NCBI GenBank assembly: GCA_902626185.1
Contig: CACOEA010000003.1
Location: forward strand, 1-61,681
DNA length: 61,681 nucleotides
Origin: an uncultured Pelagibacteraceae bacterium
Lineage (GTDB): Bacteria; Pseudomonadota; Alphaproteobacteria; Pelagibacterales; Pelagibacteraceae
Direction of reading: 5' to 3'
The notes beneath the pieces are model-generated. The model was given only the letters and a program-made list of their open reading frames with translations, had not been told where the DNA came from and searched no databases. The position numbers and the translations under genes are program-made. Shown here piece after piece: positions 42,980 through 52,147 of this stretch (positions are counted from its first letter, which is position 1; each line of letters starts with the position of its first letter).

Positions 42980-44188
42980 ATGATTAATATCTCTATAAAT
43001 AAAAAAGTTATTATTTTTGGTTTTATTTTTACATTTTTTTCAAGTTTTGGACAGAGTTTTTTTTTGGGATTGTTTAACGCACCAATTCGAAACGAATTAG
43101 ATATTTCACACGGGCAATTTGGAAGTATTTACGCAACTGCAACAATTTTCTCAAGTTTGTTATTAATTTGGGTTGGTAAAAAAATAGATGAGTATAGTTT
43201 GCTACATTACTCACTTTTTGTTGTTATCTTGCTTTCAATTTCCTCATTATTTTTTTCATATATTGAAAGTATTTACTTTCTATTTGTTGGAATATTTTTG
43301 ATGAGGTTCTCCGGCCAAGGATTAATGAGCCATACATCAACAACTGCAATTTCAAGATTTTTTGAAAAAACTAGGGGAAAAGCATTAAGCATTATCTGGT
43401 TTGGATTATCTACTGCAGAATTTGTTTTACCGGTACTTATTACTTATTTATTTTTATCTTATTCTTGGAGAACTATCTGGCAGGGAATAGCTTTATTAAT
43501 ATTGATGTTATTACCTTTAGTTATTTTAAAAACAATTAAAACTATAAAATTAGACTCAAGAGAAGAAAAAACAAGTAGCGAAAAAAATATTAGAATTAAA
43601 AGTTGGAAAAGAAAAGAAATAATTAAAGATTATAGATTTTATATAATCTCTCTTAATATGTTAGCTGGACCTTGGATTATTACAGGAATTTTTGTGTACC
43701 AATCTTTTATATCAGAGGCAAAGATGTGGGATATATATGCGATACCAAAAGCTTTTATGATATACTCCATTACTTCAATTATTTCTTTAATTTTATCTGG
43801 TTTTTTAGTCGACAAATTTACAAGCAGAAAATTAATTCCAATTATTAATATTCCCTTATTGTTTTCAATGACGGCATTATTTATGATTCATGACGAAATT
43901 GGTGCTTATATTTTTCTAGGACTTATAGGTGTTTCGAACGGCTTAGCTAATGTTCTTGGATCATCAACTTGGGCTGAAATTTATGGAGTAAAGTATATTG
44001 GAAGCATAAAAGCTTTAACAACAGCCTTAATGGTTTTTTCTACAGCATTTGGTACAGCATTATTTGGTTTATTAATTGACTTTAGGTTTTCAGTAGAGAG
44101 TATAGCTTTTATAAGTGGAGCATATATTGTCGTTTCTCTAATTTTACTGCTCATTTTCAGAAAAAATCTAGAACCCATAAAGCTTTAA
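42980..44188 (+). CDS. Major facilitator superfamily transporter
   Basis: The 402-residue protein has about 12 transmembrane segments with the MFS loop SLLLIWVGKKIDEYSL near residue 53 (motif A-like, GxxxD) and a central charged loop (about 190-212). It belongs to the OFA/MCT-like branch by general look (AIGFGxxxP-type start is FSSFGQSFFLGLF). It exports or imports an unknown small molecule across the inner membrane. The first codons lie two bases after the divergent dehydrogenase gene. Confidence 0.85.
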   Translation: MINISINKKVIIFGFIFTFFSSFGQSFFLGLFNAPIRNELDISHGQFGSIYATATIFSSLLLIWVGKKIDEYSLLHYSLFVVILLSISSLFFSYIESIYFLFVGIFLMRFSGQGLMSHTSTTAISRFFEKTRGKALSIIWFGLSTAEFVLPVLITYLFLSYSWRTIWQGIALLILMLLPLVILKTIKTIKLDSREEKTSSEKNIRIKSWKRKEIIKDYRFYIISLNMLAGPWIITGIFVYQSFISEAKMWDIYAIPKAFMIYSITSIISLILSGFLVDKFTSRKLIPIINIPLLFSMTALFMIHDEIGAYIFLGLIGVSNGLANVLGSSTWAEIYGVKYIGSIKALTTALMVFSTAFGTALFGLLIDFRFSVESIAFISGAYIVVSLILLLIFRKNLEPIKL

Positions 44189-44233
44189 AATTAACTTGAT
44201 TTCTTAATATTAATTGAATAAACCATCTTCATC

Positions 44234-44743
44234 ATGGCTAGAATTACCGTTGAAGATTGCTTAGAAAAAATTGATAACCAATATGATTTAGTTCTTCTTG
44301 CAAAGGAGAGGACGGTTCAATTAAATGCTGGCGCACCAATGCTTGTTGAGGAAGACAATGATAAGAGAACAATTATTTCTTTAAGAGAAATAGGAGATGG
44401 AAAAATTTCAGTAAAGGACTTAGAAGAAAGCGCAATAAAAAGACTTAGAAAAGAACCAGATGAAGTAGAGCAACAAGAGGAAACGGAAGAAGAGACCAAC
44501 GACGATTTTGAGAATTTATACAAAGGTCAAATTTCAAAGAGCGGGGTGGCCATTTTACCATCAAAAAGGACTAGAAGAATACCAGAGGCAAAAAAACCAG
44601 AGCAAAGTAATTTAGCTAAAGAGGCATTATCCGAACTAAAAGCAGAGCAACCAGAAATAAAAGAAGAGAATTTAGAAAAAGAAGAAGCACCTCTTGAGCT
44701 TAAAGAGGAAGTGTCTACCAAAGAAGAAAATACATCAGAATAA
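44234..44743 (+). CDS. rpoZ: RNA polymerase omega subunit with long acidic tail
   Basis: The first 70 residues are omega: MARITVEDCLEKIDNQYDLV, LLAKERTVQLNAGAP and NDKRTIISLREIGDGKIS match RpoZ, which helps assemble the beta' subunit. Typical bacterial omega is about 70-130 residues; this one is 169 and its second half is rich in Glu, Lys and Pro, with little predicted fold. The tail contains an ISKSGVAILPSKRTRRIPEA segment near 100-119 that breaks the acidic pattern. dusA follows after three bases. Confidence 0.93.
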   Translation: MARITVEDCLEKIDNQYDLVLLAKERTVQLNAGAPMLVEEDNDKRTIISLREIGDGKISVKDLEESAIKRLRKEPDEVEQQEETEEETNDDFENLYKGQISKSGVAILPSKRTRRIPEAKKPEQSNLAKEALSELKAEQPEIKEENLEKEEAPLELKEEVSTKEENTSE

Positions 44744-44746
44744 TTT

Positions 44747-45730
44747 ATGATTAAGACAGTCTCAGTCGCACCAATGATGGATTGCACTGATAAGCACGAA
44801 TTATATTTTTTAAGTCTTATCAGTGAAAATATTCACTTATATACTGAAATGATTGTTGCTAACGCAATTATAAGAGGAGATAGAAATAAATTATTATCGT
44901 TTAAAAAAGTCTCTAATCCTATTACCCTACAATTAGGAGGATCAAATCCCAATGAGCTTGCAGAAGCATGTAAAATTTCTGAAGATTATGGTTATGCAGA
45001 AGTTAATCTAAATCTTGGCTGTCCTAGTAAAAAAGTTCAAAAAAATAAATTTGGCGCGTGTTTAATGCAAGAACCAGAACTTGTTGCAAAATGTATAGAA
45101 GCTATGTCTAAAGCTACAAACCTTCCAGTAACAATCAAAACAAGAATTGGTTACAATGAAGTTGAAAATTTTGAATTTTTAAAATCTTTTATTCAAACGA
45201 CCAAAGATGCTGGATCAAAAAAATTTATTATTCATGCAAGAAAAGCTTTATTAAAAAAATTAAGTCCAAAAGAAAATTTAAATATTCCACCATTAAAATA
45301 TGATTTTGTTTATAAGCTTAAAGACTATTTTAAAAATGATGAAATTATTATCAATGGAGGTATTAAAACAACTAATGAAATTAAAGATCATTTTCAAAAA
45401 GTAGATGGTGTTATGATTGGTAGAGCTATTTATCATTCACCCTATTTTTTAGCTGAAATTGAGAAAGAAATATTTAATAATAAGAAAGTTCCAACAAGAT
45501 CAGAGGTGATGGAAAAATTGATACCATATATTCAAGAAGAAACTTCCAAAGGCACTCAACTAAATCATATCATGCGACATACAGTTGGTTTGTTTCATGG
45601 ACAGAATGGGTCAAGAGTCTGGAAACAATATCTTTCAAAAAATATGTGTATAAGAGACGCAGATCTTCAAAAAGTAAATCACATTATGGACCAGGTTAAA
45701 AAGACAAGTCCTGTATCACTAGAAAGATAA
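44747..45730 (+). CDS. dusA: tRNA-dihydrouridine synthase A
   Basis: The 327-residue FMN TIM-barrel protein has VSVAPMMDCTDKHELYF at the N-terminus, LNLGCPSKKVQKNKFGACLM near 84-103 with the catalytic Cys, VTIKTRIGYN near 127, HARKALLKKLSPKENLNIPP near 157, and GVMIGRAIYHSPYFLAEI near 220. These match DusA, which reduces U20/U20a in the tRNA D-loop. It follows rpoZ directly and precedes the TauE/SafE gene. Confidence 0.94.
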   Translation: MIKTVSVAPMMDCTDKHELYFLSLISENIHLYTEMIVANAIIRGDRNKLLSFKKVSNPITLQLGGSNPNELAEACKISEDYGYAEVNLNLGCPSKKVQKNKFGACLMQEPELVAKCIEAMSKATNLPVTIKTRIGYNEVENFEFLKSFIQTTKDAGSKKFIIHARKALLKKLSPKENLNIPPLKYDFVYKLKDYFKNDEIIINGGIKTTNEIKDHFQKVDGVMIGRAIYHSPYFLAEIEKEIFNNKKVPTRSEVMEKLIPYIQEETSKGTQLNHIMRHTVGLFHGQNGSRVWKQYLSKNMCIRDADLQKVNHIMDQVKKTSPVSLER

Positions 45731-45732
45731 TT

Positions 45733-46563
45733 TTGGATATTCTTTCTCAGTCGGAAATTATTTATTTAATCTTTATAATGGTAATCACTGCAGTTCCTGC
45801 AGGCTTTGCAGCAGGATTGTTTGGGATTGGTGGAGGCTTAATTACGGTTCCAATTTTATTTTATATTTTTAGTACATCAGGAATAGAACCTAGTTATTTA
45901 ATGCATTTAGCAGTTGGAACATCTTTTGGAATTATAATTCCAACCTCTATTGTTTCTGTTATGACCCATCATCAACATAAAGCTGTAGATTTTAACATTG
46001 TTAAAGGTTACGGAATATTTGTAGCTATTGGAGTTATTTTAGGAACAATTTTAGCAGCAAGTTTAAAAACAAAACCTTTGATTTTATTTTTCACAGTTGT
46101 TGTTTACTTTTTAGCTTTTTATTTACTTTTCCTTAAAGAGAAAGAGGAAAATTTAGATGTAAAAATGAGTTTACCAGCGAGGATAATAGCAGGGATTGTT
46201 AGTGGTTTTATATCCGCACCGATGGGTATAGGAGGCGCGGTCATGAACGTCCCGATTTTAAAGTTCTTTGGCTACCCGATAAATAAAGCCATCGGTAGTG
46301 CCGCAGCTATTGGCTTTATTATTGCATTGTTTGGAGCTGTAGGATTTTTAATATCTGGCTCATATTTAAATGCTCAATTACCCTTAAGTGTTGGTTTTAT
46401 AAATATACCAGCTTTTTTAATATTTTTTCCAATTACAGCTTTCATGGCTAGGTTAGGGGCTAAAGCCAGTCATAGAATTAATAAGAAAAAAATGACAAAG
46501 TATTTTGGTTTATTTTTAGTTTTTATAGGAACAAGATTTCTTTACGAATATTTTTCTCTTTAA
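45733..46563 (+). CDS. TauE/SafE-family sulfite/anion exporter
   Basis: The 276-residue membrane protein has about eight hydrophobic segments and the family repeats GLFGIGGGLITVPILFYIF near residue 29 and GFISAPMGIGGAVMNVPIL near 153. TauE/SafE members export sulfite, sulfoacetate or other organic anions across the inner membrane. The TTG at 45733, three bases after the dusA stop, gives the full first helix; an ATG 15 codons later would cut it. If taurine is degraded by the genes at 7-13 kb, sulfite must leave the cell, making this a possible partner, though it lies far away. Confidence 0.85.
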   Translation: MDILSQSEIIYLIFIMVITAVPAGFAAGLFGIGGGLITVPILFYIFSTSGIEPSYLMHLAVGTSFGIIIPTSIVSVMTHHQHKAVDFNIVKGYGIFVAIGVILGTILAASLKTKPLILFFTVVVYFLAFYLLFLKEKEENLDVKMSLPARIIAGIVSGFISAPMGIGGAVMNVPILKFFGYPINKAIGSAAAIGFIIALFGAVGFLISGSYLNAQLPLSVGFINIPAFLIFFPITAFMARLGAKASHRINKKKMTKYFGLFLVFIGTRFLYEYFSL

Positions 46564-48002
46564 ATTTTTTGGTCATACTCTCCAACTTTACCGGTCTTTT
46601 GCAACAGACTATCAATAAATTTAAATATTTCCTTTTTACGTTCATCTGATGATGGACTTTCTGTCACCACAACTAGTGAAGGTTTGTTTGAAGAAGCTCT
46701 AATTAAACCCCAAGAACCGTCTTCTAAAGAAAATCTTACTCCATTAACAGTTAAAACTTCAGTTATTCTTTGACCGGCAATTTTTGTATTTTCTTTCTTA
46801 AGTTTTTGAACTTCCTTTACCATGTCATCAACAACTTTATATTTTTCTTCATCTTTGCAGAAAGGAGCCATGGTAGGACTTTGAAATGTATTTGGTAATT
46901 CTTTCATTAATTCACTTATTTTTTTACTCTGGTCATTTAACAAATGACAAACCTGTATTGCAGAGTTAATGCCGTCATCATAACCATATCCTAAAGGTTG
47001 ATTAAAAAAGAAATGCCCACTTTTTTCAAAACCTGCCAAAGCTTTTTCTGTATACACTTTTCTTTTAATATGTGAATGTCCTGTTTTCCAATAAATAGTC
47101 TTACATTTATTTTCTTTTAAAACCTTATCTTTAGAATAAAGACCAGTTGATTTAACATCTACAATGAATTTAGAGTTCTTGTGTTTTGGCGCTAAGTTTC
47201 TAGCAATTAATAAACCTATCTTGTCGGAGAAAATTTCTTTCCCTTTTTCGTCAATTACCCCACATCTATCACCGTCACCATCAAAACCAAAACCAATATC
47301 AGCTTTATTATCTGTTACGGCCTTAGAAATAGCATGAAGCATTTCCAAGTCTTCTGGATTTGGATTATATTTTGGAAATGACCAGTCTAGTTTACAATCT
47401 AATTCTATTACATCGCAGCCTATACCCCTTAAAATATCTGGCGCAAAAACACCAGCTGTTCCATTTCCACAAGCGACTACAGCTTTAATTCTTTTATTAA
47501 TTTTATTATTATCGATTAAATCTTTTATGTATATCTTTTTAAAGTTATCAATTTTTTTGATATCTCCTTTGCCTGAATTGAATTTGTTGTTAAGAGTTAT
47601 ATCTTTAAGTTCAGACATTTCCTCAGGAGCATGTGTTAAACCCTTTTTAATCCCCATTTTAACTCCAGTCCATCCATTTTCATTGTGACTTGCTGTTACC
47701 ATTGCTATTGCATCAGAGTTTAAATTAAATTGAGCAAAGTAAACCATTGGAGAAAGAGATAAACCAACATCTTCAACACTGCATCCTGTCGATATTAAAC
47801 CTTCACTTAGAGCTTTTTTAATTTTTTCACTGTATGATCTATAATCATGTCCTACTATCACTCTAGGATTATTTTTTTTTGTATGATTGATTATTTGAGT
47901 CCCAAGACCCTTTCCTAATTTAGTGATTCCCTCTATATCGATGTCTTTTTCAAATACCCACCTTGCATCATACTCTCTAAAACCGTTTGGATTGATTTTC
48001 AT
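46560..48002 (-). CDS. Phosphomannomutase/phosphoglucomutase
   Basis: The 480-residue phosphohexomutase has the phosphoserine loop VTASHNENGWTGVKMG near 101-117, the metal-binding FGFDGDGDRCGVID near 238-251, a sugar-binding AGFEKSGHFFF loop near 324, and SSNKPSLVVVTES near 434, which contacts phosphate. It interconverts hexose-6- and hexose-1-phosphate, supplying mannose-1-phosphate and glucose-1-phosphate for the GDP-mannose and dTDP-rhamnose routes in the polysaccharide island. It converges with the TauE/SafE gene, overlapping four bases. Confidence 0.92.
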   Translation of the reverse strand: MKINPNGFREYDARWVFEKDIDIEGITKLGKGLGTQIINHTKKNNPRVIVGHDYRSYSEKIKKALSEGLISTGCSVEDVGLSLSPMVYFAQFNLNSDAIAMVTASHNENGWTGVKMGIKKGLTHAPEEMSELKDITLNNKFNSGKGDIKKIDNFKKIYIKDLIDNNKINKRIKAVVACGNGTAGVFAPDILRGIGCDVIELDCKLDWSFPKYNPNPEDLEMLHAISKAVTDNKADIGFGFDGDGDRCGVIDEKGKEIFSDKIGLLIARNLAPKHKNSKFIVDVKSTGLYSKDKVLKENKCKTIYWKTGHSHIKRKVYTEKALAGFEKSGHFFFNQPLGYGYDDGINSAIQVCHLLNDQSKKISELMKELPNTFQSPTMAPFCKDEEKYKVVDDMVKEVQKLKKENTKIAGQRITEVLTVNGVRFSLEDGSWGLIRASSNKPSLVVVTESPSSDERKKEIFKFIDSLLQKTGKVGEYDQKI

Positions 48003-48065
48003 TAGCTATAAATACTAAAGAATATAGACATTTGTTATTAAATGTTTATTAACAAAACTTTCCAC

Positions 48066-48094
48066 TTGCAAAATTATTTAAATGTTCTTATAAT
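48066..48094 (+). promoter_or_regulatory. Candidate sigma70-type promoter for nrdAB
   Basis: TTGCAA at 48066-48071 and a perfect TATAAT at 48089-48094 are separated by exactly 17 bases. The predicted start near 48101 would place the NrdR-like boxes in the early leader, where a bound repressor could block initiation or early elongation. The 185-base gap before nrdA is one of the longest in the window, consistent with a regulated promoter. Confidence 0.5.
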
Positions 48095-48107
48095 GTTCTA
48101 TTGATTT

Positions 48108-48154
48108 CGATGTTATATAGTATATTAACATAAATGTAACACAACATGTAGTTG
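48108..48154. promoter_or_regulatory. Tandem candidate NrdR boxes upstream of nrdA
   Basis: Two 16-base sites fit the NrdR consensus (acaCwAtATaTwGtgt): box 2 ACACAACATGTAGTTG at 48139-48154 matches at 12 positions, and box 1 CGATGTTATATAGTAT at 48108-48123 has a nearly perfect right half but a poor left half. The centres are 31 bases apart with a 15-base gap, the spacing known for NrdR box pairs. They lie 34-80 bases before the nrdA ATG. NrdR itself is not in this window. Confidence 0.6.
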
Positions 48155-48187
48155 TTTTGTTAACAAATCGAGCAAAATAAGGAAAAT

Positions 48188-50137
48188 ATGAACAAAAGTG
48201 TATCATTGGCAATAGAGAAAGCTGTCGGCAGTATAAGCCAGAAAAACCATAATGAACTAAAAAACAACGGTCCTAAAAAACCAGATTTATTTTCGCTGTC
48301 TGGAGACACAGAGCTATTTCAGAATGAAAAAGGTATTACAATTAAAATTGACAGATCAAGAGACTCTAATTTAACAGACTTTGGTAAAGCGACCCTTAAA
48401 GATAGATATTTAGGTCAAAACGAAAGTTTCCAAGATTTATTTGCTAGAGTAGCAAGTGTTTATGCTGATGATAATTTACACGCTCAAAGAATTTACAATT
48501 ACATTAGTAACCTTTGGTTTATGCCCGCAACACCAGTTTTGTCTAATGGTGGAACAGAAAGAGGCTTACCGATTTCTTGTTTTTTAAATGAAGCAAATGA
48601 CAGTCTCGAAGGTATTACTAATTTATGGGAAGAAAATGTTTGGTTGGCTGCAAGAGGAGGTGGCATCGGCAGCTATTGGGGAAACTTAAGATCTATCGGT
48701 GAAAAAATAGGCAAAGTGGGAAAAACTTCTGGAATTATTCCATTTATTAAAGTGATGGACTCTTTAACGCTTGCTATCAGCCAAGGTTCTTTAAGAAGAG
48801 GTTCTGCCGCATGTTATTTACAAATAGACCATCCAGAAATTGAGGAATTTATTGAAATGAGAAGACCGACTGGCGGAGACGTCAACAGAAGATCATTAAA
48901 TTTACACCACGGAGTTTTAGTTACAGACGACTTTATGAGAGCTGTTGAAACAGATGGTCAATGGGCGCTAAGAAGTCCTTACGATGGTTCAGTGCAATCA
49001 ACTATTCCGGCAAGAAATTTATGGATAAGACTTTTGACTGCAAGAATAGAAACAGGAGAACCTTATATTGTATATATCGACACAGTTAATAGACAAATAC
49101 CTCAACATCATAAATTAGCAGGTTTAAAAGTTAAGACATCAAATTTATGTAGTGAGATTACATTACCAACTGGATTAGACAATGATGGAAAACAAAGAAC
49201 AGCTGTTTGTTGTCTCTCATCTTTAAATATTGATACTTATGATGAATGGAAAGATGATTCTCAATTTGTCGAAGATGTTATGAGATTTTTGGACAACGTT
49301 ATGACAGATTTTATAAATAGAGCTCCAGATGAATTTGCCCATGCCAAATATTCAGCAATGAGAGAAAGAAGTGTAGGATTAGGAGTAATGGGGTTACACT
49401 CATACTTTCAACAAAAAAATATACCTTTCGGATCGGTTATGAGTAAAGTATGGAATAAAAAGATATTTAAAAACATACAAGATAAAGTTGATACCGCTTC
49501 TAAAACTTTAGCAGAAGAACGGGGAGCTTGCCCAGACGCTGCCGAATACGGAATTAAAGAAAGATTTTCAAATAAAACTGCTATTGCGCCAACTGCATCC
49601 ATTTCGATTATATGCGGCGGGTCTTCACCTGGTATTGAACCTATAGCCGCAAATAGCTATACACATAAAACTTTATCAGGGTCTTTTAATGTAAGAAATA
49701 AATACCTTAAAAAAGTTCTTCGAAAATATAAAAAGGACACAGACGAAGTTTGGTCATCAATTACAACAAACCAAGGATCCGTTTCTCACCTGGATTTTTT
49801 AACAGCAGATGAAAAAGATACCTTTAAAACTGCTTTTGAAATTGATCAAAGATGGATTGTTGAATTAGGTGCAGATAGAACACCTCATATTTCTCAAGCT
49901 CAATCAATAAATGTTTTTGTGCCAGCAGATATACATAAAAAAGAACTTCACGATATTCATTTTCAAGCATGGAAGAAAGGTTTAAAGAGCCTTTATTATT
50001 GTAGATCAAAATCTATCCAAAGAGCTGAAAATGTAACAGCAGGATCATCAACAGATGTGACGAAAAATGTTTATTCGAAATCGAATGAATCAAATAATAA
50101 AGACAACAACTATGAGGAGTGTTTATCATGTCAGTAG
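48188..50137 (+). CDS. nrdA: Ribonucleoside-diphosphate reductase alpha subunit (class Ia)
   Basis: The 649-residue catalytic subunit has PISCFLNEAND near 128 (first redox Cys at 131), NLCSEITLP with the thiyl Cys and the Glu, CCLSSLN with the partner Cys, TASISIICGGSSPGIEP and the C-terminal CLSCQ pair that passes electrons. E. coli NrdA is 761 residues with an N-terminal ATP cone; here residues 1-60 are too short and lack the cone, so activity regulation by dATP may be missing. A TAAGGAAA ribosome site precedes the ATG. It overlaps nrdB by ten bases. Confidence 0.95.
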   Translation: MNKSVSLAIEKAVGSISQKNHNELKNNGPKKPDLFSLSGDTELFQNEKGITIKIDRSRDSNLTDFGKATLKDRYLGQNESFQDLFARVASVYADDNLHAQRIYNYISNLWFMPATPVLSNGGTERGLPISCFLNEANDSLEGITNLWEENVWLAARGGGIGSYWGNLRSIGEKIGKVGKTSGIIPFIKVMDSLTLAISQGSLRRGSAACYLQIDHPEIEEFIEMRRPTGGDVNRRSLNLHHGVLVTDDFMRAVETDGQWALRSPYDGSVQSTIPARNLWIRLLTARIETGEPYIVYIDTVNRQIPQHHKLAGLKVKTSNLCSEITLPTGLDNDGKQRTAVCCLSSLNIDTYDEWKDDSQFVEDVMRFLDNVMTDFINRAPDEFAHAKYSAMRERSVGLGVMGLHSYFQQKNIPFGSVMSKVWNKKIFKNIQDKVDTASKTLAEERGACPDAAEYGIKERFSNKTAIAPTASISIICGGSSPGIEPIAANSYTHKTLSGSFNVRNKYLKKVLRKYKKDTDEVWSSITTNQGSVSHLDFLTADEKDTFKTAFEIDQRWIVELGADRTPHISQAQSINVFVPADIHKKELHDIHFQAWKKGLKSLYYCRSKSIQRAENVTAGSSTDVTKNVYSKSNESNNKDNNYEECLSCQ

Positions 50138-51135
50138 CAGAAAAAGTTAAGCCAGGAATTATTCAACCTAAAAAAATGGGATTACTAGTAGAAAACCCAG
50201 TTTATAAGCCATTTAGATACCCATGGTGTTATGATGCTTGGTTAACACAACAAAGAATACATTGGTTGCCTGAGGAAGTTCCTCTTGGAGATGATGTCAG
50301 GGATTGGCAGAAGAATTTAACAAAAGAAGAAAAAAATCTTTTAACACATATTTTTAGATTTTTTACTCAAGCAGATGTTGAAGTTAATAATTGTTATTTA
50401 AGACATTACACAACAGTTTTTAAGCCAACTGAAGTTCTGATGATGATGACAGCTTTTGCCGCGATGGAAACAGTTCACATTGCTGCATATTCTCATCTTC
50501 TAGATACAATTGGAATGCCAGAGACAGAATACTCTGCTTTCTTACAATATAAAGAAATGAAAGATAAATACGATTACATGCAAGGTTTTGATGTTAAATC
50601 AAAACATAACATTGCAATGACAATGGCAGTGTTCTCAGCTTTTACAGAAGGGCTTCAGTTATTTGCAAGTTTTGCAATTCTATTGAACTTTCCGAGATTT
50701 AATAAGATGAAAGGCATGGGTCAAATCGTAACTTGGTCAGTGAGGGACGAAACTTTGCATTGTAACTCAATGATTAGATTATTCAAAGATTTTGTGAAAG
50801 AAGAACCACAAATTTGGAACGATAAATTAAAAAATGAAATTTACGATGCATGTAAAACAATAGTTGAACATGAAGATGCTTTCATCGATTTAGCTTTTCA
50901 AATGGGTCCATTAGAAGGTTTAACTGCAGATCAAGTAAAGCAATACATTAGATTTATTGGTAATAGAAGATTAGAGCAATTAGGTTTAAATCCAATATAT
51001 GATGTGAAGAAAAATCCATTAACTTGGTTAGACACAATGTTAAATGGAGTAGAGCACATGAACTTCTTTGAAGGTAGAGCTACAGAATATTCTAAAGCTT
51101 CTACAAGAGGTACATGGGGTGAAGTATTTGCTTAA
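50128..51135 (+). CDS. nrdB: Ribonucleoside-diphosphate reductase beta subunit (class Ia)
   Basis: Using the ATG at 50128 (preceded by GAGGAG) the protein has 335 residues. Diiron ligands and radical Tyr align with E. coli NrdB: D83 in TQADVEV, E114 and H117 with the radical Y121 in METVHIAAYSHLL, then the Glu in AFTEGLQLF and the Glu/His in VRDETLHCN. It generates the tyrosyl radical used by NrdA. A start three codons upstream (50119) is possible but lacks support. It ends one base before the convergent znuA gene. Confidence 0.95.
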   Translation: MSVAEKVKPGIIQPKKMGLLVENPVYKPFRYPWCYDAWLTQQRIHWLPEEVPLGDDVRDWQKNLTKEEKNLLTHIFRFFTQADVEVNNCYLRHYTTVFKPTEVLMMMTAFAAMETVHIAAYSHLLDTIGMPETEYSAFLQYKEMKDKYDYMQGFDVKSKHNIAMTMAVFSAFTEGLQLFASFAILLNFPRFNKMKGMGQIVTWSVRDETLHCNSMIRLFKDFVKEEPQIWNDKLKNEIYDACKTIVEHEDAFIDLAFQMGPLEGLTADQVKQYIRFIGNRRLEQLGLNPIYDVKKNPLTWLDTMLNGVEHMNFFEGRATEYSKASTRGTWGEVFA

Positions 51136-52143
51136 TTAACAGCCTTTAAAAGAAGAATACATATTAGACAATAAAGCAACATACATAGCTTTACCTTTGT
51201 CGAGAGATGCACCAAGAGGATCTAAAACACCAGTTTTGATTTTAGTATCTTTGGCAATAGATTTTATGATTGCAGGGTTAAATTGTGGTTCTGAAAATAG
51301 GCAATTTACTTTCTCATGTTCAATAATTTCTCTAATTTCAGATAATTGTTCGGCACCAGGCAGGACATCAGGATTTACTGTTAATGCCCCTAAAACTTTA
51401 ATACCAAACCTATTTTCAAAATATTGATAAGCATCATGAAAAACTACAAACCTCAGATTACCTTTAAGATCTTTTTTAATATTTTTTGTTAAATTATCCA
51501 ATTCAGACTGAGCTTTTTTAGAATTAGCTTTATATTTCGAGCTATTGTCAGGATCTAATTTAACTAATTGGTTTTCTATTTCTTTAATTATTACTTTAGC
51601 ATTCATTGGATCCAACCAAACATGTGGATCGTGCTCTCCGTGTGCGTGTCCTTCATGCCCGTGGTCATCATGTTTTTCTTTTTTATGACCATGATCATCA
51701 TGTTCTTTGTGTTCTTTATGTCCGTGGTCATCGTGTTTTTCTTCTTTATGACCATGTCCATGATCATCATGACCTTCGAAAATATTTTTTTCTCTGAACT
51801 TAAGTTTTTTTATTCCCTTTAAATCCATAATTTCAATATTTACAGATTTTTTAGCTATTGTATTTAGAGGTTTCTCTAAGAAAGCTTCTAAATCTTCACC
51901 CACCCAAATGATAAGATCTGCATTTTCTATCATTTTTGCATGAGAAGGTTTTAAACTAAAACCGTGCGGTGAATTATAACCATCAACAATTACATCAGGT
52001 TTAGCAACGCCATCCATTACATAAGCAGCTAATGAATGTATTGGTTTAATTGATGTTACAACTTTAATATCAGCTTTTGATATTGAAAAAGTTACTAAAA
52101 ATGTAATTAATGTAGAAGAAATTAATGGAAGAAATTTTTTCAT
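51136..52143 (-). CDS. znuA: Zinc ABC transporter substrate-binding protein
   Basis: The 335-residue protein has a signal peptide (to about residue 23), VVTSIKPIHSLAAYVMDGV near 28 with the first zinc His, NSPHGFSLKPSHAKMIENAD near 58 with the second His, HDPHVWLDPMNAKVI near 171 with the third, and VFHDAYQYFENRFGIK near 237 with further ligands. Residues 125-174 are a His/Asp/Glu/Lys-rich loop with four HDDHGH units, thought in this family to scavenge or sense zinc. It is divergent from znuCB across a 61-base region with Zur-like boxes. Confidence 0.95.
   Translation of the reverse strand: MKKFLPLISSTLITFLVTFSISKADIKVVTSIKPIHSLAAYVMDGVAKPDVIVDGYNSPHGFSLKPSHAKMIENADLIIWVGEDLEAFLEKPLNTIAKKSVNIEIMDLKGIKKLKFREKNIFEGHDDHGHGHKEEKHDDHGHKEHKEHDDHGHKKEKHDDHGHEGHAHGEHDPHVWLDPMNAKVIIKEIENQLVKLDPDNSSKYKANSKKAQSELDNLTKNIKKDLKGNLRFVVFHDAYQYFENRFGIKVLGALTVNPDVLPGAEQLSEIREIIEHEKVNCLFSEPQFNPAIIKSIAKDTKIKTGVLDPLGASLDKGKAMYVALLSNMYSSFKGC
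51622..51771 (-). repeat. Tandem His-rich repeat in znuA
   Basis: The coding stretch holds four imperfect copies of a unit encoding HDDHGH plus a charged linker (GHKEEK, KEHKE, KKEK, EGHAHGE). At the DNA level the copies share ATGATCATGG/GATGACCACGG-like words, so copy number could vary by slippage or recombination. The repeat stays in frame and ends right before the conserved HDPHVWLDP zinc site. Confidence 0.85.
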
Positions 52144-52147
52144 AATA

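Noticed and set aside
51622-51771. Possible CRISPR-like or short tandem repeat array
   Set aside because: The units are imperfect, in frame and code for a zinc-binding loop; no unique spacers exist.
51568-51822. Hydrophobic and His-rich reading frames opposite the znuA repeat
   Set aside because: They are shadows of the repetitive HDDHGH coding DNA and have no independent signals.
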